The notes beneath the pieces are model-generated. The model saw nothing but the letters and a program-made list of their open reading frames with translations, did not search any database and was not told the DNA's origin. A stretch of DNA of 64,000 bases from assembly GCF_016495405.1 (NCBI RefSeq), contig NZ_CP044522.1, positions 1,612,001 to 1,676,000 on the forward strand. Reading direction: 5' to 3'. Origin of the DNA: Cobetia sp. cqz5-12 (lineage in GTDB: Bacteria > Pseudomonadota > Gammaproteobacteria > Pseudomonadales > Halomonadaceae). A program made the position numbers and the translations under genes. Positions 1 through 8,359 of the stretch are shown piece after piece (the stretch's first letter is position 1; each line of letters starts with the position of its first letter).

Positions 1-1
1 G

Positions 2-703
2 GTAGCGGCCACGCCCTTCGCCGACGCGCTGGGTAGCGTCACGCATCGTGCGGCGGCCGAGCAGGACCTGCATGAACTGCTGGCCGCCGAAGCGTCGGGT
101 GGCATGCCGCATGTCATCTGGCTCAGTGTCGACTCGCTGTTGTTCGACAGCAGCGTCTCGGAACTGTCGCGGCGCGGACAGCTGGCGTATGCCTCCCGCC
201 CGAGCGGTCTGTTTCCCGGTGAGGCTGTCGCGGCGCTGCTCTTCGAGCGCCTCGCGCCTGACTCACCGACGCCCTTGCAGGGCTGGCAGGTGCCGCTGGC
301 GGCAACGCTGACCCATCCGGCGCGGGGTAGCCGCGAGCTGCGCCGCTCGCCGGCACCGCTGATGCAGCTGATCGAGCGCCAGTGGCCCGTGCAGGCGGAA
401 AATGACGAGCATGCCTCTACCCGCGAGCCGTTCGAGCCCATGCGTCTGGTGATGGATAGCCTCGGGCTGCCCGGCCGCGCGGTGGAGGCCGGCACCAGCC
501 TGATGAATCGCTGGCCGGGACTGGACATGATCGAGGATGGCACCACGCTCGACAGCTTCTGCGGCTGGCCGGGAGACGCCTGGCTGGCATTGGCGCTGGT
601 GCTGGCGATCGCGGAACTGGAAGACAACGACAGCGCCCTGGTCGTGTCGCTGCGAGACGATACTCAGACTCAGGTACTGGCACTCATGCCCTGTGCCGGT
701 TAG
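2..703 (+). CDS. Partial thiolase-fold (beta-ketoacyl-synthase-like) protein beside T6SS genes
   Basis: The reading frame is open to the left edge, so this is the C-terminal 233 residues of a longer protein; an internal ATG at 104 is not a convincing start. The stretch running from WLSVDSLL to GLFPGEAVAALLFERL resembles the ketoacyl-synthase pattern in which a 'vDSLL' strand is followed by 'GxxPGEaAaALLLE'. No catalytic Cys-His-His triad is visible in the part seen, so any catalytic role is doubtful. Its position directly upstream of vgrG suggests a T6SS-associated accessory protein, but that is inference. The alternative is an unrelated T6SS protein of unknown fold. Confidence 0.4.
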   Translation, partial: VAATPFADALGSVTHRAAAEQDLHELLAAEASGGMPHVIWLSVDSLLFDSSVSELSRRGQLAYASRPSGLFPGEAVAALLFERLAPDSPTPLQGWQVPLAATLTHPARGSRELRRSPAPLMQLIERQWPVQAENDEHASTREPFEPMRLVMDSLGLPGRAVEAGTSLMNRWPGLDMIEDGTTLDSFCGWPGDAWLALALVLAIAELEDNDSALVVSLRDDTQTQVLALMPCAG

Positions 704-730
704 CGCTGACGGCGCTGCATTTGCCCTGTG

Positions 731-770
731 CTGACTGTGCTCGTCCTGTGTTGACTGCGCTCGTCCTATG
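731..770 (+). repeat. Two tandem 20-bp imperfect repeats upstream of vgrG
   Basis: The units TGACTGTGCTCGTCCTGTG and TGACTGCGCTCGTCCTATG follow each other with a period of 20 bases and differ at two positions. They lie between the stop of the upstream gene and vgrG. No function is evident; they could be leader sequence or slippage products. Confidence 0.6.
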
Positions 771-869
771 TTGCACATCGCTGCGTCTTGAGACGCATGA
801 CCCGAACTGAACAAGCCGGTGCACTCGCTTGCCGAGCGAAGAAGTGCGCGCACCGTGAGGATGTTAAGG

Positions 870-3611
870 ATGGCAGAGAATTCCTGGCTGGATAGCCTGC
901 TGGAGTCGTTCGAGATTTCACTGGATCAGAACGAGCGCCTGCTCACGCTTGAGATGAGTGGTGCGGACTTCATCCCGCATCGATTGGTGGGGGAAGAGCG
1001 CATGTCGCGTCCCTTTGCCTATACCCTCGACTGCATTTCCCAGAATGGCGATATCGAGCTCAAGACCCTGATGGCGCAGCCGGCGGCGCTCTCGGTGCGT
1101 CAGGCCGATGGCAGCTACCGCAAGCTCTCGGGGCTGGTCGAGTCGGCCGCACTGCTGGGTGAGGACGGCGGCGTCTTCTATTACCAGCTGACGCTGGTGC
1201 CGTGGATGACGATGCTCAAGCTCGGCCGCGACAGCCGCATCTTCCAGGACCTCACCGCCGTCGAGGTCATCGAGTCGGTGTTCTCGAACCACGCCATCGC
1301 GCAGGGCGAAGCCCAGGGTGGCTGGCGGCTGGACCTGCGTCGCGAGTATCCGGCGCGCAGCTACTGCGTCCAATATCGCGAGAGCGACTTCCAGTTCGTC
1401 AATCGCCTGATGGAGCAGGAAGGGCTGTTCTACTACTTTGAACACGCCTCTGACGACAGCGACTTCAATGGCCACCGCCTCGTCATCACCGACGATGTCG
1501 CGACCTGTGCACCGGTCGAGCCGCAGGTCATCCGCTTCCACCGTCAGGATGCCACCGAGCTTGAAGACTCCATCACCCAGTGGAGCGGCCGCCGTCAGCA
1601 GCAACCGACGCGCGTCAGCCTCGGCACCTTCGATTACAAGCAGCCGGGCCTGGAAAAACGTTCCGGTCAGGACACGCGCAGCGATCAGGGCAACCTCAGC
1701 GAGCAGGAAGTCTACGACTATCCCGGCGAGTACTACTTTGATGACCATTCGCGCGGCGAACGCCTGACCGTCAATCGCCTCGAGGCCCATGAATCCCGCG
1801 CCAAGCGCTTCTACGGCGCCGGGGGCACCCGCCAGTTGAAGGTCGGTCGCTGGTTCGAACTCAGCCAGCACGCCCGCCATGAAGACGGCGATTCCAGTGA
1901 GCGCGAATTTCTGGTGCTGGGCCTGACCGTTTGTGCCGAGAATGCGCTGCCGGTCTCCGCGCACCTCAAGGCGCTACCGGGCAGCCTGCAGGCGCGCATG
2001 GCGGAGGCGCGCCAGGCGCATGGCCTCAATGAAAGTGCTCACGAAGACTACGCCGATGTCGGCACCGGCCAGTACCTGATCGACTTTGAGAGCCAGCGCC
2101 TCAGTCAGCCGTACCGTCCGTCGCTCGATCATCCACGGCCCAACATCGGCGGCCCGCAGACCGCGATTGTCGTCGGGCCCGCGAATGAAGAGATCCACAC
2201 CGACTCGCTCAACCGCGTGCGCGTGCAGTTCCACTGGGATCGCAGCGAGAAGGGCGTCGCTGACGCCAGCTGCTGGCTGCGTGTCGCGCAACCCAACGCC
2301 GGTGCCGGCTGGGGCAGCGTGTTCGTGCCGCGTATCGGCCAGGAAGTCATCGTCGATTTCCTCGAAGGCGACGCGGATCGGCCGCTGATCACCGGGCGGG
2401 TCTACAACGGCGACCAGACCCCGCAATGGCACTCCAATGGCCTGCTCTCCGGCCTCAAGAGCAAGACCTACCGCGGTAACAAGTACAACGAGCTGGTATT
2501 CGATGACGCCACCGATCAGGAGCGTGTGCGCCTGAACTCGGAGCACGAGAAATCCCAGCTCAATCTCGGCTACCTGATCCACCAGCAGGGCAACACACGC
2601 GGCAGCTTCCGTGGCACCGGCTTCGAGCTGCGTTCGGACGCCTATGGGGCAATCCGCGCGCATCAGGGCCTGCTGCTGACCAGCTGGGGGCAGATCGCCG
2701 CAAGTGGCGAACAGCTCGACCTCACGCCTGCTCAGCAGCAGTTGGCCAGCGCCTATCAGCTCTCCAATACGCTCAGCGAAAGCGCCACCAGCCATAATGC
2801 TGAGGCGCTCGAGACGCGCGCGAACCTCAAGCAGGCCAGTGAAGATGCCCAGGGGCGCTATGGCGCTGAAGACAGTGGCACCAATTTCGATGGCAGCTCT
2901 GCCGCAAGCGCCAGCGCGGGCGGGCGTGGTGAAGCCGCACGTCTCGATGCCCCCTGGCTGCATGTCAGCTCACCGGCAGGCATCGCGCTGAGTACGCCGG
3001 AATCCACCCATCTGGCGCAGGGCAAGTCACTCAGCATCACCAGCGGCGAAGACATCAATCTGGCCACCGGCCGCAGCCTCATTGCCTCGCTCTCCGAAAA
3101 GTTCTCGCTGTTCGTGCAACGTGCCGGCATCAAGCTCTTTGCTGCACGCGGCAAGGTGGAAATGCAGGCGCAGAGTGATGCGATGGAACTGACGGCCGAG
3201 AAGGATATGACCATCACCTCCACCGAAGGCACCGTCACCCTCCAGGCCAAGAACGAGATTCTGCTCACCAGCGGCGGCGGCTATATCCGCCTGAGCGGCG
3301 GCAATATCGAAGTGCACGGGCCGGGCAAGATTGATGTCAAAGGTGCGCAGCATAGCTTTGGCGGGCCGACGCGTTTAAGTAAATCACTGACCCCCTTGCC
3401 TGATCCTCAAGGTATTTATTCCGAATTCTTTACTTTGAAGGATGAACAGACACAAGTTCCTCTCAAGTATGCGAGATATCGTATAACAACGGCCGAAGGA
3501 CAGGTGTTTGAAGGGCGTAGTGACGGTGAAGGTCGTACACAACGCGTACATACATCTTCCTCGCAGCAGATGAAAGTCGATGTACTTGATCGGTTAGATG
3601 ACTTTGCATAA
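870..3611 (+). CDS. vgrG: T6SS spike protein VgrG with DUF2345 and transthyretin-like tail
   Basis: VgrG trimers cap the T6SS Hcp tube and carry effectors. This 913-residue protein has a gp27-like base (about 20-370), a gp5-type OB fold around the segment PRIGQEVIVDFLEGDADRPL, and a DUF2345 beta-helix region (about 600-850). The final 70-80 residues include ARYRITTAEGQVFEGRSDG, a pattern like the transthyretin-like adaptors that dock effectors onto VgrG. I chose the ATG at 870 because it has GAGG about 10 bases upstream; ATGs at 819 and 861 are in frame. Base composition drops sharply near 3375, so the tail looks exchanged together with the effector gene 34 bases downstream. The family call is secure; the adaptor role is inferred. 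Confidence 0.93.
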   Translation: MAENSWLDSLLESFEISLDQNERLLTLEMSGADFIPHRLVGEERMSRPFAYTLDCISQNGDIELKTLMAQPAALSVRQADGSYRKLSGLVESAALLGEDGGVFYYQLTLVPWMTMLKLGRDSRIFQDLTAVEVIESVFSNHAIAQGEAQGGWRLDLRREYPARSYCVQYRESDFQFVNRLMEQEGLFYYFEHASDDSDFNGHRLVITDDVATCAPVEPQVIRFHRQDATELEDSITQWSGRRQQQPTRVSLGTFDYKQPGLEKRSGQDTRSDQGNLSEQEVYDYPGEYYFDDHSRGERLTVNRLEAHESRAKRFYGAGGTRQLKVGRWFELSQHARHEDGDSSEREFLVLGLTVCAENALPVSAHLKALPGSLQARMAEARQAHGLNESAHEDYADVGTGQYLIDFESQRLSQPYRPSLDHPRPNIGGPQTAIVVGPANEEIHTDSLNRVRVQFHWDRSEKGVADASCWLRVAQPNAGAGWGSVFVPRIGQEVIVDFLEGDADRPLITGRVYNGDQTPQWHSNGLLSGLKSKTYRGNKYNELVFDDATDQERVRLNSEHEKSQLNLGYLIHQQGNTRGSFRGTGFELRSDAYGAIRAHQGLLLTSWGQIAASGEQLDLTPAQQQLASAYQLSNTLSESATSHNAEALETRANLKQASEDAQGRYGAEDSGTNFDGSSAASASAGGRGEAARLDAPWLHVSSPAGIALSTPESTHLAQGKSLSITSGEDINLATGRSLIASLSEKFSLFVQRAGIKLFAARGKVEMQAQSDAMELTAEKDMTITSTEGTVTLQAKNEILLTSGGGYIRLSGGNIEVHGPGKIDVKGAQHSFGGPTRLSKSLTPLPDPQGIYSEFFTLKDEQTQVPLKYARYRITTAEGQVFEGRSDGEGRTQRVHTSSSQQMKVDVLDRLDDFA

Positions 3612-3645
3612 TAAATTCTTGTTAAAAATTTAACTGGGAAGTGAT

Positions 3646-5898
3646 ATGTCTGAGGGTAAGGCGCAGACTCGGCTTGTAGCCGTTGGAAAGGATGCTCCAA
3701 TAGGTAAATCGCCATTACTTTTCTATGCAGTTGGGCGAAATAAATTAATCAAAGTGCCTGCTGAAAATGTAGTGGCATGTATGGAAGAAATACGATTATT
3801 GGAAGCGGTTGTCGAAAATTATCACGCGGAGATTGAAAGGCTTCAAGGCGATTTAAGTAATTACGAAGCCATGATGATGTCTTATGATGAAGAAGATCCA
3901 GAATGTGTTAGGTATAAGGCTGAGTTTGAAAAAAATATTGCTAGCGGCCAAAAGAAAGTTGATAAGGCAAATCAAGCATTAAGAGAGATTTTGGTATCAC
4001 TATCTAGCCTAGATGATGAAAGTAATGTTATCGTGGAATTGATACCTATTAGACGTAATGATGGAAATGCGCAGAGTTTCCGAATGTGCTATATGCGCTC
4101 TCAGGTAGTAGATAGTTTAACATCAAAAATTGAGTTGAAACCTATAGCTCAAGATGGTGCTACCTCTTTGGCAGACGATGTGCTTGAGAAGGGGGAGATA
4201 GTATGGGCATCTATATACAGTCAATTGAAAGAGCAGGCTATTTCAAAAACCTTGAAAACAGATTTCACATGGTTTGATGAATGGTTGAAAAAAGATGAAG
4301 ATACGATCGACCTCTGTAAATGGACTAAAGAGCTAAATAAACAGCTTAACTTAAAGTATAATAGTGAGGCGGATAGTAAGCAGCAGAGTCGTGACGGAAA
4401 AGTAGAGTTATCGGGGGAGGCACAATTAGCGCGCTGGACATATGGAGCTAGTGGCTTGACTGGTGAGCTCACGCCACTTGAAGGCAAGACCAGGCTAAAA
4501 GCTAATGCTGCTGCCAAGTTATCCTTGTTTGAAGCTAAAGGGTCTATAGATTATTATCGGCCATCAGGTGGCCTGAAGTTGATGTACGAACTGGATGATA
4601 AGCAGGTATTACAACTTGGGATGTTACGTGTACATGCATTCATCAGTATGTCTGGCGCCATCGGCGCAAGTATCGCAGCTGAGATAAATGTTGATCTTGA
4701 AGTGGCTCAGGGCGGGATAAAAGCGCGAGGCACCAGAGGTGAGTTGGTACCTATGGGGCCTCCTGGAAGCCAGCAATCCATTATCTTGATGGAGGAAGAT
4801 AAAAATGAACAAAAGGCTGAGGCTACACTTGAGGCATTTATAGGTGGTAAAGCCGAAGCATTCGCCAGAATGCAGTTGGAATGGAAAAGCCCCGAAGCAG
4901 ATCATGAATTCAAGCCATTTGCCATTACTGGCGCAGGGGTGGCTGCGTATGCTGGCATGAATTTCGCTGGTAACTTTAGTGTTTCTTATCAAAATGGTAG
5001 ATTCAGAATTAGAGCAAAGGCTGGTATTTGTTTAGGTCTAGGTGCTTCTGGGGAAGTTTCTTATGAAGTAGATACAAAGCTTTTGCGTGAATTCGCAGCA
5101 TGGACTTATTATCAGCTAAAAAATGCCGACTTTGTTTATCTAGAGTTTATTGATTCAGACGCATTTAATGCCCTTGCTAATATTTTTACACTCGCGATCG
5201 CATATGGGAAAGATATAACGGAGTTTATGTATGAGACTCCTGAACTGATAAAGGATGAGCTAGACTTGTTGGTAAAGGATATCGTTGATGATGTTAATGA
5301 TATAAGATACGTTAAAGACTACAAAGCGGCCTCTCAACGTGCAAGTGTAATGAAGTCTATTATAGATTCTGATAGTGATAAGTTATCTATATTAGTTCCT
5401 GAGGCTAAGAGTAAAATATTAATACTGTTAATAAAAACAGATAGTTATGATAAATACGTGCCGGTTAATAGAGATTACTCTCTGCTAGTCTCTGAGTTTA
5501 CAGTTTTTGGTAGTATGTCAGACAGAAAAGAAGCTATTATAAAGTTGCTGAAGTATGTACAATCGTTGACAGAGTATAAAAACATAATGCAGCGTATTAA
5601 AAGCATGGATGGAGATAAAGGATCTTGGGTTGAGGGCGAGCGATTAATATTAGAATTTCTTGCTACAGGAGAGGAGAGTTACTCTTACCCTATATCTAGT
5701 AACTATCCAAGTGAGCTGGAAGAAATAAAAAGTCGACTAAAAGCAACTACTTCAAAAGGAACAGTTGTGGCTAAAAATGATAGTGTAGAGTATTTTGAAC
5801 AGCCAGAGTATAGTAGTTATTTGAATATACCCTGCTATAACCAAACTCAGTGTGTTGTTGATGTTGATGTTGATGTTGATGAGTTTGGTTATGTATGA
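3646..5898 (+). CDS. Candidate VgrG-linked T6SS effector, unknown toxic activity
   Basis: A 750-residue protein starting 34 bases after vgrG with a good ribosome site (GGGAAGTG). It is markedly A+T-rich, unlike most of the window. Visible layout: an N-terminal part with a likely coiled coil (about 45-120), a middle beta-rich region (about 250-480) with alternating hydrophobic residues and many Gly/Ala, and a helical C-terminal third with a short hydrophobic stretch near NALANIFTLAIAYG. The last residues are a VDVDVDVD tract. I see no lipase GxSxG, HxxE peptidase or nuclease motif, so the activity is unknown; membrane-acting toxins are one possibility. The effector role rests on its position after a VgrG whose tail switches composition at the same boundary. 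Confidence 0.65.
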   Translation: MSEGKAQTRLVAVGKDAPIGKSPLLFYAVGRNKLIKVPAENVVACMEEIRLLEAVVENYHAEIERLQGDLSNYEAMMMSYDEEDPECVRYKAEFEKNIASGQKKVDKANQALREILVSLSSLDDESNVIVELIPIRRNDGNAQSFRMCYMRSQVVDSLTSKIELKPIAQDGATSLADDVLEKGEIVWASIYSQLKEQAISKTLKTDFTWFDEWLKKDEDTIDLCKWTKELNKQLNLKYNSEADSKQQSRDGKVELSGEAQLARWTYGASGLTGELTPLEGKTRLKANAAAKLSLFEAKGSIDYYRPSGGLKLMYELDDKQVLQLGMLRVHAFISMSGAIGASIAAEINVDLEVAQGGIKARGTRGELVPMGPPGSQQSIILMEEDKNEQKAEATLEAFIGGKAEAFARMQLEWKSPEADHEFKPFAITGAGVAAYAGMNFAGNFSVSYQNGRFRIRAKAGICLGLGASGEVSYEVDTKLLREFAAWTYYQLKNADFVYLEFIDSDAFNALANIFTLAIAYGKDITEFMYETPELIKDELDLLVKDIVDDVNDIRYVKDYKAASQRASVMKSIIDSDSDKLSILVPEAKSKILILLIKTDSYDKYVPVNRDYSLLVSEFTVFGSMSDRKEAIIKLLKYVQSLTEYKNIMQRIKSMDGDKGSWVEGERLILEFLATGEESYSYPISSNYPSELEEIKSRLKATTSKGTVVAKNDSVEYFEQPEYSSYLNIPCYNQTQCVVDVDVDVDEFGYV
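5857..5880 (+). repeat. Four tandem GTTGAT hexamers in the effector 3' end
   Basis: Four exact copies of GTTGAT encode a Val-Asp repeat just before the last residues of the candidate effector. Such a tract is prone to slippage but keeps the frame when whole units change. Confidence 0.85.
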
Positions 5899-5916
5899 TT
5901 TTTGCGTACACTTTTA

Positions 5917-6834
5917 CTAATTAGAGACACATCTGAAAGTATGAGTGCGTAAACTACCCTTTTTTACCGCACCACTTGGTGTCCTAAAACTAGCATCTGG
6001 GAAAGAGCTTGCTCGCCTGATCGTAAATTTAGCAGTAGTTCCCTCACCAAAGCTTCCCCCTCGTTCGACTTTTTCAGTCCCTGACTTAGGACCTTGGGGG
6101 TTATGTTGTGGTGAGTTTTCATAGTAGTTTTCACTATACCAATCATTAGTCCATTCATAGCCATTGATCCCCATTTGGTATATTCCCATAGGGTTTGGCG
6201 GTATAGATTTAATTTTACTTGGTGCCAGAGTAGAATTCGCTGGCGTGCTTTTCTTGATCTCATCTCTTGTAAGAATATTGACTCCTCTTCGATAGGAGCC
6301 ATCATTAGTCCCAAATAAATAGAATTTCCCTCTTGAACGAGCAGCAAACTCCCATTGCGCTTCAGTCGGTAATTTATAGGTGCTGTCAGTATTAGCAGAA
6401 AGCCAAGAGCAATAGTCATTGGCTTGGTGCCACGTGACTCCCGCTGGAACATTAGGAGCTCTATATTTTTTCTCAATGCCACTGTTGTTTATAGGTTTTT
6501 TTCCGGTGGCTAACGTATAGGTATCAAAATCATCATAAGATACTTGAGTGGCAGAAATAGAATAACTATCAAGAGTCACTGTATGTAATGGCTTGTTGTC
6601 TTTGTCAACGGAGTAAGGCAAGCCATTGGTCCCCTCATCAATAGGCCCAAAATCGCCCATTTTGAAGGTACCACCTTTGACAAAGATCATATTGTCTTCA
6701 GTTTTTTTGATAAGAGCTGCGATTTTTTCCTGATCGGAGGTAGTAAGCTCCTTGCTATTGGACTCAGATTCATTGCAACCTGACAGTAGCAAAAGTGATA
6801 TTGCTAAGATAACAGTAGAAGATGAATTACTCAC
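5917..6834 (-). CDS. SUMF1/FGE-fold lipoprotein, candidate T6SS immunity protein
   Basis: A 305-residue secreted lipoprotein: the hydrophobic N-terminus ends in the lipobox LLSGC. The body is a formylglycine-generating-enzyme fold: MIFVKGGTFKMGD near the start, then YKLPTEAQWEFAAR, NGYEWTNDWY and ERGGSF. The catalytic cysteine pair of true FGE is absent; the only cysteines are the lipid Cys, one in DYCSWL and one near the C-terminus, so sulfatase maturation is unlikely. It starts at GTG with a poor ribosome site. It converges on the candidate effector with 18 bases between stops and has the same A+T-rich composition. A periplasmic immunity role is inferred from context; the usual same-strand order of effector and immunity gene is not seen. 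Confidence 0.7.
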   Translation of the reverse strand: MSNSSSTVILAISLLLLSGCNESESNSKELTTSDQEKIAALIKKTEDNMIFVKGGTFKMGDFGPIDEGTNGLPYSVDKDNKPLHTVTLDSYSISATQVSYDDFDTYTLATGKKPINNSGIEKKYRAPNVPAGVTWHQANDYCSWLSANTDSTYKLPTEAQWEFAARSRGKFYLFGTNDGSYRRGVNILTRDEIKKSTPANSTLAPSKIKSIPPNPMGIYQMGINGYEWTNDWYSENYYENSPQHNPQGPKSGTEKVERGGSFGEGTTAKFTIRRASSFPDASFRTPSGAVKKGSLRTHTFRCVSN

Positions 6835-7044
6835 TATATTTACTCAAATAGTTAAATGTTGCGATATAATATCACTTTTTTATTCATAAGTAAATGTGAA
6901 GCTATAAATGAATGGTGGTTCTATAGCGATCAATGTTTATTATAATATAGTTGTTTTTTGAAGATAAATTTTTAATGATCGCAGTTGTTTTTAGTTAAGT
7001 GATAGAATTTTATGAAGCGTTTTATTACTAGATAGGAGATAAGC

Positions 7045-7323
7045 ATGTTCAGTTCCGGAGATGGCGTTATCGTACTCGGTGATAGCACCACACATGGTGG
7101 CAAGGTGGTGTCTGCCCAATCCAACTATCTGTTGGAGGGCAAGCCGGTGGCAGTGGTGGGGGACATGGTGACGTGCCCCAAGGATGGCCACAGCACCTGC
7201 AGCATCATCGAGGGGCATCCCACCATCAGCTTGAATGGGAAGCCGGTAGCGTTTCACGGCTGCCATACTGCATGTGGGGCGGCGCTGATCTCTGCAGCAA
7301 GTGGCAAGCACGGCTTGGGATGA
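7045..7323 (+). CDS. PAAR-domain T6SS tip protein
   Basis: This 92-residue protein is essentially one PAAR domain, which sharpens the VgrG spike. Pattern seen: GDGVIVLGDSTTHGG at the start, KPVAVVGDMVTC and a His/Cys-rich end HGCHTACGA that can bind the tip zinc. There is no C-terminal toxin extension, so it is a structural tip. AGGAGA lies 8 bases before the ATG. It is transcribed divergently from the SUMF1-fold gene across an A+T-rich 210-base gap and is followed by a terminator. Confidence 0.9.
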   Translation: MFSSGDGVIVLGDSTTHGGKVVSAQSNYLLEGKPVAVVGDMVTCPKDGHSTCSIIEGHPTISLNGKPVAFHGCHTACGAALISAASGKHGLG

Positions 7324-7360
7324 GGGCGTGAGCTTGTCCATGCGGTATCTGTATTCGATG

Positions 7361-7388
7361 ATCCCGTAGCCCTGGCTGCGGGATTTTT
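7361..7388 (+). terminator. Rho-independent terminator after PAAR gene
   Basis: ATCCCGTAG pairs with CTGCGGGAT (one G-U pair) around a 6-base loop and is followed by TTTTCG, 37 bases after the PAAR stop. Confidence 0.8.
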
Positions 7389-7620
7389 CGTTCTGGATCT
7401 GCGTTAGCGCCGCAGTCTCTTGTTTCAAGCGGCGCATCGCTGTGGAGGGGGCTGCATTCACGTTCAAGGTTTCATTGAAAGTCTTTCTCCGTGCCGCGGG
7501 TTTTTCAGCCAGGCAGCGGAAGATAGTGTCAGTCACTTCCCGAGACAGGCCTGCTGCCACGTGACGCAGCAGGTCTTGCCGTTGGGCCGATGACAACCAC
7601 TGACTATAAGGGGCATCTCC
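7389..7620. other. Gene-free stretch between terminator and ABM gene
   Basis: No gene is supported on the + strand. On the - strand a frame reads through this segment with a plausible helical composition (LSREVTDTIFRCLAEKP) but has no convincing start and continues antisense through the PAAR gene. It may be a gene remnant. Confidence 0.4.
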
Positions 7621-8253
7621 ATGCTCACCTTGATCGTGAAATTTGACGTCAAGCCCGAACAACTCGCTACCTTCAAGCAGGCCTTGGCTGACAACAAGCT
7701 GGGCTCAGCGGCTGAACCGGGGATGCTGGAAATGCGTTTCTTCGCGGCCAAGGATTCTCCCGCCACCATCTTCGCCTACGAGCGCTGGGCAAGCACCGAA
7801 GCGCATCAGGCACATGTGAATCAGCCCTACGCGCAAGCCCTGCTGAAACTGGCTGACACGGCGTTGGCATCGCCACTCGAGGTGATGCCCTTGAACGATA
7901 CTGACCCGGCGCCATTGCATGAGGCGAACCCCAGGCACGTGCAGCCGGAAGATGAGGTATTCAGTATCTTCTTCATCTTCAAGATCAAGGAAGAATATCG
8001 CGCTCGGTTGCTGCAGCAATTCACCACGCATGTGGCGAAGACGCGCAGTGAGGAGCCGGGCAATCTCGTGTTTGATCTGTATACCATCGAAGGCCAAGAC
8101 GACACGCTGGTGATATACGAGCACTGGCGCACGGAATCAGACCTGTGGGACATTCATTTCCAGCAGCCCTATGCCATCGAGACAGGCAAACTGTTGGAGC
8201 AGGCCATGGTCGGGGATATGCAGCAGTACCTGAATATCGTCAGCGAGTTCTGA
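7621..8253 (+). CDS. Double antibiotic-biosynthesis-monooxygenase (ABM) domain protein
   Basis: A 210-residue protein made of two ABM-type ferredoxin-like domains (about 1-95 and 110-205). Each opens with a beta-strand (LTLIVKFDVKPEQL and VFSIFFIFKIKEEY) and contains the characteristic 'YERW' or 'YEHW' turn followed by 'HxxxxY'. Single ABM domains usually dimerise; here the two halves probably form an internal dimer. Members are cofactor-free quinol monooxygenases, haem-degrading enzymes or of unknown function, and the substrate cannot be told from sequence. AAGGGG lies 6 bases upstream of the ATG. The gene stands alone between two terminators. Confidence 0.8.
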   Translation: MLTLIVKFDVKPEQLATFKQALADNKLGSAAEPGMLEMRFFAAKDSPATIFAYERWASTEAHQAHVNQPYAQALLKLADTALASPLEVMPLNDTDPAPLHEANPRHVQPEDEVFSIFFIFKIKEEYRARLLQQFTTHVAKTRSEEPGNLVFDLYTIEGQDDTLVIYEHWRTESDLWDIHFQQPYAIETGKLLEQAMVGDMQQYLNIVSEF

Positions 8254-8295
8254 GCTGACTGGCAGGACATACTCTCTCTACACCTCCATCTTGAA

Positions 8296-8335
8296 GACAA
8301 GGCGCAGCCATCTCAGGCTGCGTCTTGTCTGTTTC
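8296..8335 (+). terminator. Terminator between ABM gene and convergent dehydrogenase gene
   Basis: A 14-bp stem (GACAAGGCGCAGCC with its complement, one G-U pair), loop ATCTCA, then TGTTTC. It can serve both convergent genes. Confidence 0.75.
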
Positions 8336-8359
8336 AGTAGTTTCCAGTCGACATGAGCG

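Noticed and set aside
918..1964. Long minus-strand open frame opposite vgrG
   Set aside because: It is antisense to a clear VgrG reading frame, has no ribosome site and a low-complexity composition typical of G+C-rich shadow frames.
5917..6834. SUMF1-fold protein as a true sulfatase-maturing enzyme
   Set aside because: The cysteine pair needed by FGE is missing and the protein is a lipoprotein in a T6SS locus.
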